Positions 18,025-26,525 of a stretch of 64,000 nt of DNA are shown one piece after another. The DNA lies in NCBI GenBank assembly GCA_029068165.1, contig JAIEDA010000011.1, positions 188,058-252,057 of the forward strand. Reading direction: 5' to 3'. Position 1 is the first letter of the stretch; every line of letters starts with the position of its first letter. Both the position numbers and the translations under genes were made by a program. The notes below the pieces were generated by a model, which saw only the letters and a program-made list of their open reading frames with translations, made no database searches and was not told the DNA's origin. The DNA is from Clostridia bacterium (GTDB lineage: Bacteria; Bacillota; Clostridia; Christensenellales; UBA3700).

Positions 18025-18957
18025 TTACGAATTTTTAAGCATATCAAACCACTTGAAGTCCTCTTTGGTAGGAACTTTCGGAGTTTGCTCCTGCGGCGGT
18101 TTCTTCCGTGTTATCATTCCTTGCACGGGCAAATAACAATCGCTGCGCAGTTGCTGCTCTTTGACCTTTACGCCGTTTTTATCATAATACTCTATTACGG
18201 CTCGCGATTTATAGCCTTGAGCGCCTTTCTTGCTTATTGAGTATTCTCCCTCGTCGTCGATTTTTATCTCGCCTTCAAGCTCTTCCGCCCATTCAACAAT
18301 CGGCTCGGGTTCGGGCAAAACTTCAAGCACTTCGCTCCTTATTTGAATAGTATACTCAATGGGGTTGCCGTATATATCAAATACAACTTTTCCGTCCTTG
18401 GTATAGCCGTTGACGAGCACGTCGTAATCCGAATCGTTGACAAGTACCATATCTATAAACTCGCTTACGGTCGCGTCCGTCGACAAAGGACAGTACGACG
18501 ACGGCAAGCTGTGCGCTTGAGCGTATTCGCTGCCAAGCCCCGCTCTTATCCAAGCATTATAAAGAGTAGTCGACACCTGACACACGCCGCCGCCTACTCC
18601 TTCGGTATATTTGCCTTCAACTATTATCTTAGCGTTCTTATAGCCTCGCTCTTCTACTCGCTTGCCCACTACAGTGTTGAACGAGAGCTTCTCACCGCGT
18701 CTAACGGTCAGCCAACTGAAGCTGTCGCACGCGAGGGTTACGTTGTGCGCTCTCTCCGCCTTCGACGAAGAAAAGTCCGTACTAAAGGAACTGATAAGCT
18801 GCATCTTAGGAGAAAAGTCGTATTGATTGGGGCTAATTGCGCCCTCGGCGGTATCGCCGAATTCGTATAGGAATACTCCGCTTGCTATCAAAGCTAAAAC
18901 CGCGGACAACAATATTATGGCGATTACGCCGTCTTTTCTTTCAATACGACTTTTCAC
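18025..18957 (-). CDS. VanW-family membrane-anchored protein
   Basis: A 310-residue protein with one N-terminal transmembrane segment (about 13-30) and an extracellular VanW domain: SWLTVRRGEKLSFNTVVGKR, then GVGGGVCQVSTTLYNAWIRAGL. VanW is named from vancomycin clusters, but the domain occurs widely in Bacillota and its activity is unproven. The C-terminus is a G5/YabE-like beta stretch ending in a basic Pro-rich tail. The start codon is GTG. It follows the O-antigen-ligase-like gene on the same strand, suggesting a cell-envelope role. Confidence 0.85.
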   Translation of the reverse strand: MKSRIERKDGVIAIILLSAVLALIASGVFLYEFGDTAEGAISPNQYDFSPKMQLISSFSTDFSSSKAERAHNVTLACDSFSWLTVRRGEKLSFNTVVGKRVEERGYKNAKIIVEGKYTEGVGGGVCQVSTTLYNAWIRAGLGSEYAQAHSLPSSYCPLSTDATVSEFIDMVLVNDSDYDVLVNGYTKDGKVVFDIYGNPIEYTIQIRSEVLEVLPEPEPIVEWAEELEGEIKIDDEGEYSISKKGAQGYKSRAVIEYYDKNGVKVKEQQLRSDCYLPVQGMITRKKPPQEQTPKVPTKEDFKWFDMLKNS

Positions 18958-19075
18958 GCTTTAAGTATGTGAATAAGTATCGATATTATACCGTTAATTC
19001 TCTTGGAAATTTTAGTTTTCGACAAAATTATTTACGCCGAAATTTGTCCGTTGATTCAATCCGTTGCTAAATATC

Positions 19076-20548
19076 TCAAACCGCTTCTACCAAACTTCTC
19101 TCTTCGCCGTCTTTGCCAACGTCGTCAAGAGATAGTTTTTCCTTTTCGTCTTTTGTCGTATCTTCCGCCTTTAAGTCCTCTCCGTCATAAGACTTCCCGC
19201 CTTGAATACTCATTGCAAAAAACAACAAAAAGTAAGGATAAGTATAGGTAAAGGAGTTTCCGAACGCAGCGGAAATCAAATACGCAAACGCGCTCGCCAA
19301 CAAAAGCAAATCGGTATAGGCTAGTCTTTTTCTATTTTTAACCGCTTTGACAAACCACCATACGATTGCCGTCAAATACAATATAAGCCCGGGTATGCCA
19401 ACGTTGCTCGCCATAGTAAGATATTCGTTATGCGCGACGTCAAGCGTAGGATCGTAGATATTGTTTGCGTAATACAAATCTAGACCTTTGCCAAACCACG
19501 GAACTTGTTTTATGACCGCTATCGTCCTCTTCCACAGTCCGAACCTGCCTGTTCCGGAGGAACTCGCGTCCTCGCCTTCTCCGCCTAAGCCGCTTGAGAA
19601 TACGCGCTTTATATCGTTGAGAAGCTCAATATAAGACTTCCACATATTCGTTCTTCCAACAGCCTCAATCAACAGCGTTATCGCGGCGGATAAACCTAGC
19701 GCAAGAAGCAACTTTTTCCACTGAAGTTTTTTGGTAATAGCTCCGCTGCATACTATAAAGACTATTCCGCCGATATAAGCGAGGTTTGCGCCCAAAGCGT
19801 TGGATACGAACAGGTAGTAAACGTTAAGCAATAGCAATAGCGACGTGATTATAGTCGTCGCCTTATTTTTGGAATATACTAGCGCGCCGAAAGTCATTGT
19901 CGCGGACATAGCGAGAAAATAACCGAAGTGGTTGGAGTTGTTGAATACGCCCGCTTTAATCGCTGTCGGCACGGTAATAGGAAATATTTCCACGCACAGC
20001 AAACATATTTCTATAAGCCCCGCAAGCGCGATAAACGTCCACACTACCGCCGTCTTTGAAAACTTGACTTGCTTCCTTACGGCGTACGCCGACAAAAACA
20101 CTACCGCATATTGCAAAACAGTAAAAAATCCCTCGTTTATATATCCCGAACCGTACAAAGACTTTTGTAAATTGGGCGATTTCATCGTCGCTATAAACGC
20201 CCATAACAGCATTAGCGCAAGCGGTATTAGTATTAGATTATTCAACGCAAATTTGCGCAAGTCTAAGGACTGTTCGGCGCAAACGCTAATCACGTTCGCC
20301 GCGTAATACACGACCAACGCAACTGCCGTCATTGCCGATACTATCTTGAGATAGTACTGCGAATAGTACATAAAATGGGAGTGGTCGGCAACGGTATTCG
20401 TCACCCTGCCGAGCAACATAAGATTGAAGTACGCTTGAAGTAAAAACAGCATTACGCCGCCAAATACAACGTACGCCGCCGCCTTACGCGTAGCGCGCAG
20501 TCTTGCCTCTCGGCTATCCGTAAAAGCTGTTTCTATGTACTCGAGCAT
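19076..20548 (-). CDS. O-antigen ligase/polymerase-like membrane protein
   Basis: A 490-residue protein with about eleven hydrophobic segments and a large loop near residues 300-370 containing GRFGLWKRTIAVIKQVPWFG and DVAHNEYL, hallmarks of the Wzy/WaaL O-antigen ligase family. In Gram-positive bacteria such proteins polymerise or transfer surface polysaccharide. A charged, Glu/Asp/Lys-rich tail follows. A paired Wzz-like gene lies directly upstream on the same strand, but no glycosyltransferase is nearby. Confidence 0.85.
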   Translation of the reverse strand: MLEYIETAFTDSREARLRATRKAAAYVVFGGVMLFLLQAYFNLMLLGRVTNTVADHSHFMYYSQYYLKIVSAMTAVALVVYYAANVISVCAEQSLDLRKFALNNLILIPLALMLLWAFIATMKSPNLQKSLYGSGYINEGFFTVLQYAVVFLSAYAVRKQVKFSKTAVVWTFIALAGLIEICLLCVEIFPITVPTAIKAGVFNNSNHFGYFLAMSATMTFGALVYSKNKATTIITSLLLLLNVYYLFVSNALGANLAYIGGIVFIVCSGAITKKLQWKKLLLALGLSAAITLLIEAVGRTNMWKSYIELLNDIKRVFSSGLGGEGEDASSSGTGRFGLWKRTIAVIKQVPWFGKGLDLYYANNIYDPTLDVAHNEYLTMASNVGIPGLILYLTAIVWWFVKAVKNRKRLAYTDLLLLASAFAYLISAAFGNSFTYTYPYFLLFFAMSIQGGKSYDGEDLKAEDTTKDEKEKLSLDDVGKDGEERSLVEAV

Positions 20549-20617
20549 ATATTATCCTAAAATTCGACTTCTCGTATGTTTATATTCTTAACGCTTAAAC
20601 GCTTGTATAAACAACGA

Positions 20618-20640
20618 AAACCCGACTGATTGTCGGGTTT
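20618..20640 (-). terminator. Terminator after the Wzz-like gene
   Basis: AAACCCGAC and GTCGGGTTT form a 9-bp stem with a 5-base loop, followed on the reverse strand by TTCG after the stem T-run. It lies between the Wzz-like and the O-antigen-ligase-like genes and may attenuate rather than fully stop transcription. Confidence 0.65.
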
Positions 20641-20658
20641 CCTTGCTAATTTTGTAAG

Positions 20659-22089
20659 TTATTCGGTTTTGTCTTGATTTTCCGCCTCGACTTCAATCAT
20701 TATTTTATCGCTTTCTTCTACTTCTTCCTTTTTCGTAGAAAGCTTTTTGATTTTCATTTGTCCTTTCTTGCTCGTGACTATCATCGCGATGATTACCGCA
20801 AGTATGATTACTACCGCAAGTATGATTATGAACGTCATTTTCGTAAGCGACGAAGTATTCGTTTGTTTAGCGCCTGACGTTACTCTTACCAACGAATTGA
20901 TGCTGTAACCCTCGTTGTAATCTTTGATCATTCCTTGGTAGGTGTCAAGCAAATCGTTGTAACCGTTGATGAACTCGTTTGCCATAGCGACAGCCGAATT
21001 GTAGAGCTCAGCGCGTTTTTCGGCGTCTAGTCCCGTAAAGTCCGAACCGTATTTCTCGTATGAAGCTTGATAACCTTCCCAAGTGCCCAAGATGTTTTGA
21101 GCAGCTTCAAGCTTAGCTATTGCGCTAACGAGTTGTTCCTGTATCAATGTCGTGTCTTTAATTATTACAGTGCCGCCTTGCAAACTCGGATCTATTATCG
21201 AGGTATTGCTCTCAAAAGCCTTTTGCAAAGCTTCTACGCTGGCTTTTGCGCTCTCTATTTCTTTAGTGTACCTAGATAAGCTCAACGTTATATACTCGCT
21301 TTCACCGTTGCTGTCAAGCGCGTTTTGGAGTACGAACAACTCGTAAGCGTTGAGTTTTAGCGCAAGACCGTCTATCTTAGCCGAAAGCGTATCAAACGAT
21401 TCGTTTTCGCTTGAAGATATAAAGTTGCCTACTTTCGCGCTCCAGTTTGAAGCTTCAGCAGCCAAACTGTTGACCTTTTGCTTGAGTTCAAACAAATTTT
21501 GGATAGTATTCAAAGCGCTACCGTCAGCGATATTTTCAACATTAATCAAATTCGTAGCAATAGAAAACTCGCTCTTGAACTCGTTGATATATTCCTGCGT
21601 AATCGCGCCGACGATGGTGCTGTATTCGTTTCTAGAATTGATATTTTTATCTATAGCCGAGCTTTGCGCCAAAATAATTCTATAGTTGTAGTTTGCGCTT
21701 ACTACGCTACCGTCAGCGCTCAACGTTTCGTTTGACGTAGACGGTATAACGGATAGATTTTTAAGTACCGGACTTACGAGCTTATCAACGACTTCTTCAT
21801 CGTAACCGCACTTAGTCAAAGCGTTGCTGACGATCGCCGAAGACCTTATATTCTCAACGATACTCATTTGACCGCCCCAAGGATCTTTACCCTCTTCAAC
21901 TCCGCTATAATAATAGGTTATGCTCGTTTCGTACTGGCTCTTCGAAACAAAAATGTTGCAAATTCCCATTACGCCTGCCGCAACGATAAGACCTATCAAC
22001 GCGTAAACGATTATTCTAACGCCGCTAAGCTTGATTTTTTCCCAAACTTTCTTAAAGGTCAATTCGCCATTGTATTGCTCTTCTTCCAT
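20659..22089 (-). CDS. Wzz/CapA-type polysaccharide chain-length regulator
   Basis: A 476-residue membrane protein with a transmembrane helix near residues 30-50, a long extracytoplasmic alpha-helical/coiled-coil region and a second helix near 430-450, followed by a short Lys/Glu-rich cytoplasmic tail. This is the architecture of Wzz/capsule chain-length regulators. No tyrosine-kinase domain is fused. The start at 22089 (MEEEQYNGELTF) is chosen because GGAGG lies seven bases upstream; the ATG four codons earlier is less well placed. Works with the O-antigen-ligase-like protein (inferred). Confidence 0.8.
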   Translation of the reverse strand: MEEEQYNGELTFKKVWEKIKLSGVRIIVYALIGLIVAAGVMGICNIFVSKSQYETSITYYYSGVEEGKDPWGGQMSIVENIRSSAIVSNALTKCGYDEEVVDKLVSPVLKNLSVIPSTSNETLSADGSVVSANYNYRIILAQSSAIDKNINSRNEYSTIVGAITQEYINEFKSEFSIATNLINVENIADGSALNTIQNLFELKQKVNSLAAEASNWSAKVGNFISSSENESFDTLSAKIDGLALKLNAYELFVLQNALDSNGESEYITLSLSRYTKEIESAKASVEALQKAFESNTSIIDPSLQGGTVIIKDTTLIQEQLVSAIAKLEAAQNILGTWEGYQASYEKYGSDFTGLDAEKRAELYNSAVAMANEFINGYNDLLDTYQGMIKDYNEGYSINSLVRVTSGAKQTNTSSLTKMTFIIILAVVIILAVIIAMIVTSKKGQMKIKKLSTKKEEVEESDKIMIEVEAENQDKTE

Positions 22090-22210
22090 AAGTACCTCCA
22101 ATTAGAAGTTGTTGAAGTTATTATTTAGTGTAAGTATAGCATATAATATAAATAATTTGCAATCATATTTATCTAACTAATATATTTTGCCTTTTATTAA
22201 GGAAAAATAC

Positions 22211-22239
22211 TTGCCAAAGAGCTGAAATTGTGATAATAT
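22211..22239 (+). promoter_or_regulatory. Promoter of tRNA-Ser
   Basis: TTGCCA (22211-22216), 17 bp, TAATAT (22234-22239), about 27 bases before the mature tRNA. Confidence 0.55.
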
Positions 22240-22266
22240 CATTCTATCAAAACTTAATATGAAAAT

Positions 22267-22356
22267 AGAGAGTTGGCTGAGTGGTCGAAGGCGCACGATT
22301 GGAAATCGTGTGAACGGGAAACCGTTCCGAGGGTTCAAATCCCTCACTCTCTGCCA
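22267..22356 (+). tRNA. tRNA-Ser (anticodon GGA)
   Basis: A class II tRNA with acceptor stem AGAGAGT/ACTCTCT, a D arm GCTGAGTGGTCGAAGGC, the anticodon loop TTGGAAA (anticodon GGA, reading TCC and TCT), a long variable arm (GAACGGGAAACCGTTC) and a T arm with GGGTTCAAATCCC. The discriminator G and CCA are encoded in the DNA. Confidence 0.95.
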
Positions 22357-22366
22357 TTAGGGAACT

Positions 22367-22401
22367 GTACGAACACTCGGCTAGAAGGGTTCGTACTTTT
22401 T
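22367..22401 (+). terminator. Terminator of tRNA-Ser
   Basis: GTACGAAC and GTTCGTAC pair around a 14-base loop and are followed by TTTTT. The 22402-22600 stretch after it shows no gene. Confidence 0.7.
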
Positions 22402-22616
22402 CTATTGCCCTGCTTTTGTTGCAACTTCTTTTTATAGTGACTAGATTCGGGCTACCGAAATAGTGACGTTCGCAGGCTCGCTATGCCGTCGCTCCGCTCC
22501 TTACAAATCCCTCTTTCTTCGCAAACGCGATACCCACAAAAGGAGCGTATCGATTTGAAACTCCAAAGCGTGTGTTTTTCTTCCTATTTTTCAATTTCAT
22601 TTTAAAGATATAAAAA

Positions 22617-22650
22617 ATACCGACCATAGCTTCTACTCTATTGTCGGTAT
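22617..22650 (-). terminator. Terminator of the leftward alpha/beta hydrolase gene
   Basis: ATACCGAC and GTCGGTAT, extended inside by ATAG/CTAT pairing, are followed on the reverse strand by TTTTTT. Confidence 0.75.
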
Positions 22651-22673
22651 ATCATTTTATTGCTAATTCGATA

Positions 22674-23627
22674 TCAAATATTCTTTTCTACGTCTTGCCA
22701 ATTTGCATTGTTCAAGATTTCCGCATTTTCACCGAAGAATATGCCACCCGCTTCGGTATCGTTTTGTAACCAATACATAAACCAAGCCGTCATATATCCG
22801 TCTGCGCGTGGAAGAACGTCGCCGTGCTCGGCGTCTACAACTCTTGCCATAACTTTTGATACGTTTTCGGATAATGTATTATATTTTTCTTGCAACTCTA
22901 CCAATGGGCAAATTCCCGAATCTTTTTTATTGCCGGCATCGCTTTGCAGTGTTCCCGCTGTCAAAAAACAAGGAATACTAACTGTACTTATATTAAACGG
23001 AGTCTTAAGGAAATCTACGCTCAAAGCTAACGTAGGTGAACTCGCCGCATACATAACTTTATAACGGTTGCCGTTGTCCTGCTTAGTTACAGCATTTATC
23101 GTACCTAAACCGCCTTGTGAGTGTCCGCCGATACCGATATTGTCAACGTCGATTTTACCGTAGAACATGCTGTTACTATCCGAGTTTAAAGTAAGCATAT
23201 AATCAAGACTTGCGGAAGAAGACTCCCCGCTTCCCGCGTTTCTATCTTCGTTGCCTATCACCACAAATCCCCAACTTGCCAAATGGTCGAAAACGGCTTT
23301 ATATTTTGTCGCAGGTACGCCCGTACCATTTACCATTACCACAAGAGGATATTCTTTGCCATCATTATTTTCTAATTCAGTAGGATACCATATTTCATAT
23401 TTTTTCCAATCCTTATTGTCCATTTTTTGTTCATAATAAGAAACTTCATATTCGCCCTTTGCTATGTATTTTTGTTCAAGAGGTTTATCGGATTTTATAT
23501 TTTTATAATATCCTTCTTCAACTGCAGGCGTAAATGCGGCTTTAACAAAGAACAAAACTATTAGCGCGACAATTACTAAAACGATTATGCCTGCTGCGCT
23601 TAAAACAAATTTTAATGCTTTTATCAC
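22674..23627 (-). CDS. Alpha/beta hydrolase (dienelactone hydrolase/lipase-like), membrane-anchored
   Basis: A 317-residue protein with one N-terminal hydrophobic segment (about 5-28) and an exported alpha/beta hydrolase domain. The nucleophile elbow GHSQGG sits near residue 168, and YPLVVMVNGTGVPA matches the oxyanion-hole strand. The LASWGFVVIGNEDRNAG motif resembles chlorophyllase/cutinase-like esterases. The catalytic Asp is probably in the VDAEHGD region, which also supplies a His. Divergent from a TetR regulator, which probably controls it. Substrate unknown. Confidence 0.8.
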   Translation of the reverse strand: MIKALKFVLSAAGIIVLVIVALIVLFFVKAAFTPAVEEGYYKNIKSDKPLEQKYIAKGEYEVSYYEQKMDNKDWKKYEIWYPTELENNDGKEYPLVVMVNGTGVPATKYKAVFDHLASWGFVVIGNEDRNAGSGESSSASLDYMLTLNSDSNSMFYGKIDVDNIGIGGHSQGGLGTINAVTKQDNGNRYKVMYAASSPTLALSVDFLKTPFNISTVSIPCFLTAGTLQSDAGNKKDSGICPLVELQEKYNTLSENVSKVMARVVDAEHGDVLPRADGYMTAWFMYWLQNDTEAGGIFFGENAEILNNANWQDVEKNI

Positions 23628-23838
23628 TTTTCTTCGTCCTTGACTTTATTGTTTGAATATGATATATTTATATGGAACTATCGTACCAAACCGCTTTGAT
23701 TATACCAAGTACGAACATTTATTACAAGTGACTAAAACGTTAGTAGTACGATACCGAAAAAGTTATTACTTTTGGAACGAATTAAAGTAAAAATATTAAA
23801 GCGGTACGATTTTGCCGAAAAGTACCAAAGGAAGAAAT

Positions 23839-24348
23839 ATGGGGAACGCTAAAACAACCGAGTTCTTGAAAGAATGTCTTGCCGACGCGCTTATTAAACT
23901 GCTCAAACATAAACCGATAGAAAAAATTACCGTTCCTGAAATTGCTCAAACGGCTGACGTGGGAAGAACTACCTTCTTTCGCAACTTTACTTCAAAGACT
24001 GAAGTCATAACGTTTAAGCTCATTCGTCTATGGCAGCGTTGGGCGGAAGAACATAATATGGTTGAGCGTTCAAAGTTTACGCTTGACAACGCAACTGACT
24101 TCTTTGAGTTTAACTATTCGATTAAAGAAATACTTGAAACAATATACCGCAGGGATTTACAGCCTGCTGTTTACGACGCCTTTTATAAAGTAATGATGCC
24201 GCAATTCGGCGCGAACACACAAGAATGTTACGAAAGTCGTTTTTACTCTTACGGTCTTTTCGGACTACTCGATGAATGGATAAAACGCGGCTTTAACGAA
24301 ACACCTTCACAAATGGCTGAAATTATTAAAAATATTATATTGAAATAG
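23839..24348 (+). CDS. TetR/AcrR-family regulator
   Basis: A 169-residue repressor-type protein. The helix-turn-helix lies at residues 20-55 (IEKITVPEIAQTADVGRTTF followed by FRNFTSKTEV). The C-terminal half resembles the TetR_C domain of Bacillota (FGLLDEWIKRGFNETPSQMA). I chose the ATG at 23839 because AAAGGAAG lies just upstream; an in-frame ATG at 23812 is the alternative. The divergent gap contains three ATCGTAC-type half-sites that may be its operator. Confidence 0.82.
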   Translation: MGNAKTTEFLKECLADALIKLLKHKPIEKITVPEIAQTADVGRTTFFRNFTSKTEVITFKLIRLWQRWAEEHNMVERSKFTLDNATDFFEFNYSIKEILETIYRRDLQPAVYDAFYKVMMPQFGANTQECYESRFYSYGLFGLLDEWIKRGFNETPSQMAEIIKNIILK

Positions 24349-24368
24349 TGTTTTTTCAATTATATTTT

Positions 24369-24428
24369 GAGTTCAAGTCCCTAACGTTGTCTTGATTTGC
24401 AAGTTCAAGTCCCCCACTCCATTAGGTA
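24369..24428. other. Degenerate tRNA 3'-end copies (possible attachment-site remnant)
   Basis: Two T-arm-like stretches, GAGTTCAAGTCCC (24369) and AAGTTCAAGTCCCCCACT (24401), are followed by CCATTAGG. The second matches the end and flank of tRNA-Ser at 22333-22361 apart from two substitutions and a 5-base deletion. The two places bracket the hydrolase/TetR pair. Confidence 0.55.
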
Positions 24429-24478
24429 GTCAAAAATACCGTTTTGTTTCAATAGGTTTTTATTCACAATTTATAAAA

Positions 24479-24507
24479 TTGAATTAGTTTTCGTAATATG
24501 TTATAAT
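24479..24507 (+). promoter_or_regulatory. Promoter placed to give a leaderless AraC-regulator mRNA
   Basis: TTGAAT (24479-24484), 17 bp, TATAAT (24502-24507); the ATG follows after seven bases and no ribosome site is present. Confidence 0.65.
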
Positions 24508-24514
24508 ATCAAAT

Positions 24515-25474
24515 ATGAACGATACTTTTTCAACAATACTTAATATGCACGAGGCGGACGACAGTAAGCAAGCGAATGAAGAAGCGTTGATTACGGCGTC
24601 GATCAAAAAAGAGTTTGTCAACAGTAAAGAAATTTTAGATACGGCAAAGCTTTTGTCAATCTCGATAAAAGATTTTACGTCGGGAAAAATTGCCGATTTC
24701 CCAATTACGCCAATAAGACAATGCGACAAGTTTTATATCAAAAAACATACGGAAAGTCAAATGCCGTATTTTCATAGCCACAAATTTTATGAACTGATTT
24801 ACGTTCATCGCGGTAAGTGCTTACAACGATTTGAAGACGGCTCTCAAATTTGTTTAAACGAAGGACAGTGCTTACTGTTATGCCCTAACGCTGTCCATAA
24901 GATAGAAAAAAGCAAACGCTCAGATATAATATTAAAATTAGTTATCCCCTGCGATATATTTGAGAAAACGGGCGACAAAATATTAGGCGGTAGACTTTGC
25001 GAAAAGACAACCTTATTTACAAATACGTCCGAAACTGCGGAATTTTCAATTTTGAAATTGTTGGAAACTCAATCTAGTAATGCTGAATTTAAAGACTTGA
25101 TCGTTCAAAGTTATCTAACTATAATTTTCGCCGAGCTAGTCGATTCGCAAAAAAGCGACATCGCTTTGGAGTCGGCAATCAACGGTTACTTTGAAAGTAA
25201 TTTTAAGACAGCGTCGCTATCGGAATTTGCCGCGCTACAAAAATACAACGCTAATTACGCAAGTCGTTTGATAAAAAATCGAACGGGCAAAAGTTTTTCA
25301 GAACTATTACGTTTGTTTCGTATAAATCGCGCAAAGCAACTTCTCACTGAAAGCGCGTTGACCGTAGAAGACGTTGCCGTAGAAGTAGGCTATTCCAACA
25401 CGTCGGGATTTTATAAGCAATTTTTCTCCATGGTCGGAATGAAACCGTCCGCATACCGCAACATATTAAAGTAA
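24515..25474 (+). CDS. AraC-family regulator with cupin sensor domain
   Basis: A 319-residue activator-type protein. A cupin-like sensing region at about 80-160 has FHSHKFYELIYVHRGKCLQR and LLCPNAVHKIEK. The C-terminal 100 residues form the paired helix-turn-helix of AraC proteins: LSEFAALQKYNANYASRLIK and VEDVAVEVGYSNTSGFYKQF. Probably senses a sugar or small molecule; the downstream kinase/hydrolase pair is a plausible target. The leading 70 residues are of unknown role. Confidence 0.88.
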   Translation: MNDTFSTILNMHEADDSKQANEEALITASIKKEFVNSKEILDTAKLLSISIKDFTSGKIADFPITPIRQCDKFYIKKHTESQMPYFHSHKFYELIYVHRGKCLQRFEDGSQICLNEGQCLLLCPNAVHKIEKSKRSDIILKLVIPCDIFEKTGDKILGGRLCEKTTLFTNTSETAEFSILKLLETQSSNAEFKDLIVQSYLTIIFAELVDSQKSDIALESAINGYFESNFKTASLSEFAALQKYNANYASRLIKNRTGKSFSELLRLFRINRAKQLLTESALTVEDVAVEVGYSNTSGFYKQFFSMVGMKPSAYRNILK

Positions 25475-25571
25475 ATGTCATATCAGGAAATATTTTGGTC
25501 ATCCGACGATATGGACGTAATTTTAACTCTAGTGTATAATAGTATAAATACCAATTTAGAGGGAGAAAAAA

Positions 25572-26525
25572 ATGGTAGTTGAAAGAATCGAAGCGATACC
25601 GCTTGATAAAAAAACGGCGATGAAGTATGCCGAACAAATTGCGCAACGTAATATCGGACAAAATATAGATAGCATAACTTATCTCGGCGGAGGTTCTTTC
25701 GGGCGCGCTTTCGGAATAGACTTTGCGGACGGCAAGAAAATCGTAATAAAGTTTTTGCGGGCAAACGATATGATGGATAAAGAAATCCACGATTTGAAAC
25801 TACTTGCCGAGAACTGCCCCGTTAAAATTCCGAGAGTTTTGTTCGCGCAAAAAGCAAACGACGAAATCCCCGTGGATTGTTACGCAATGGACCGCATTGA
25901 GGGCAAAAACGTGCTTATGTCGTTTAGTACGTTTTTTAAAAGCAAACGTAAACGCAAGAAATTTGCCGACGAAGTTACCACCGCTTTACATCAAATTCAT
26001 TGTAATAAAAACGATAAATTTGGCGACACGCTTTCGCCAAGTTTTGATAATTGGCTAGACTGTTATAAACCGTTTGCGCAAGCGGTCTTGGATAAAGCGG
26101 AAGAAATGTACCGCGAAAAAACTATGTCTAAAAAAGTAATAACCGTGATGCGAGCGGCGTGGGCAAAGTTTGATATCATATTTTCCGAAAAAGTCGAAGA
26201 AGCTTGTTTGATACACGGCGATTTGAATATCGCCAATATTATGGTCACAAAAGATTTGCAAATAAGCGGATTTATAGATCCGCTCAATTCGACGTACGCC
26301 GATAAAGAATACGACTTATTCCAATTCGACAATCTTGCAGGCAAAAGATTTTATCTTAGAGAAACGTATACTCGCAAATACGGCTCAAGCAAATACTGCG
26401 ACGTAAAGTGCGCTTTTTACGGCTTGTGGAACGAGGTGTATTGCTATATCAAAACGGGCGCGCTTGTAAATTTGATAATGAACCCGTTGATTAAGAATAT
26501 GAGAAAAAGACTTGCCGAGCTATGA
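25572..26525 (+). CDS. APH/ChoK-family phosphotransferase
   Basis: A 317-residue kinase of the aminoglycoside-phosphotransferase/choline-kinase fold. Landmarks are a Gly-rich loop LGGGSFGRAFGI, the ATP-binding Lys in KIVIKFLR, the catalytic loop HGDLNIANIM and the metal-binding DPLNSTYADKEYDL. The target may be a sugar, choline or antibiotic; homologues are often just metabolic, so no resistance role is claimed. A GAGGGAG site precedes the ATG. Stop and next start overlap as ATGA, so it is co-translated with the following lipase-like gene. Confidence 0.82.
   Translation: MVVERIEAIPLDKKTAMKYAEQIAQRNIGQNIDSITYLGGGSFGRAFGIDFADGKKIVIKFLRANDMMDKEIHDLKLLAENCPVKIPRVLFAQKANDEIPVDCYAMDRIEGKNVLMSFSTFFKSKRKRKKFADEVTTALHQIHCNKNDKFGDTLSPSFDNWLDCYKPFAQAVLDKAEEMYREKTMSKKVITVMRAAWAKFDIIFSEKVEEACLIHGDLNIANIMVTKDLQISGFIDPLNSTYADKEYDLFQFDNLAGKRFYLRETYTRKYGSSKYCDVKCAFYGLWNEVYCYIKTGALVNLIMNPLIKNMRKRLAEL

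Noticed and set aside
22440..22560. Remnant of a gene or repeat after tRNA-Ser
   Set aside because: No frame, stem or repeat there could be supported beyond ordinary intergenic sequence.
25572..26525. Antibiotic-resistance call for the APH-like kinase
   Set aside because: The fold is shared by many metabolic kinases, and nothing in the context points to resistance.
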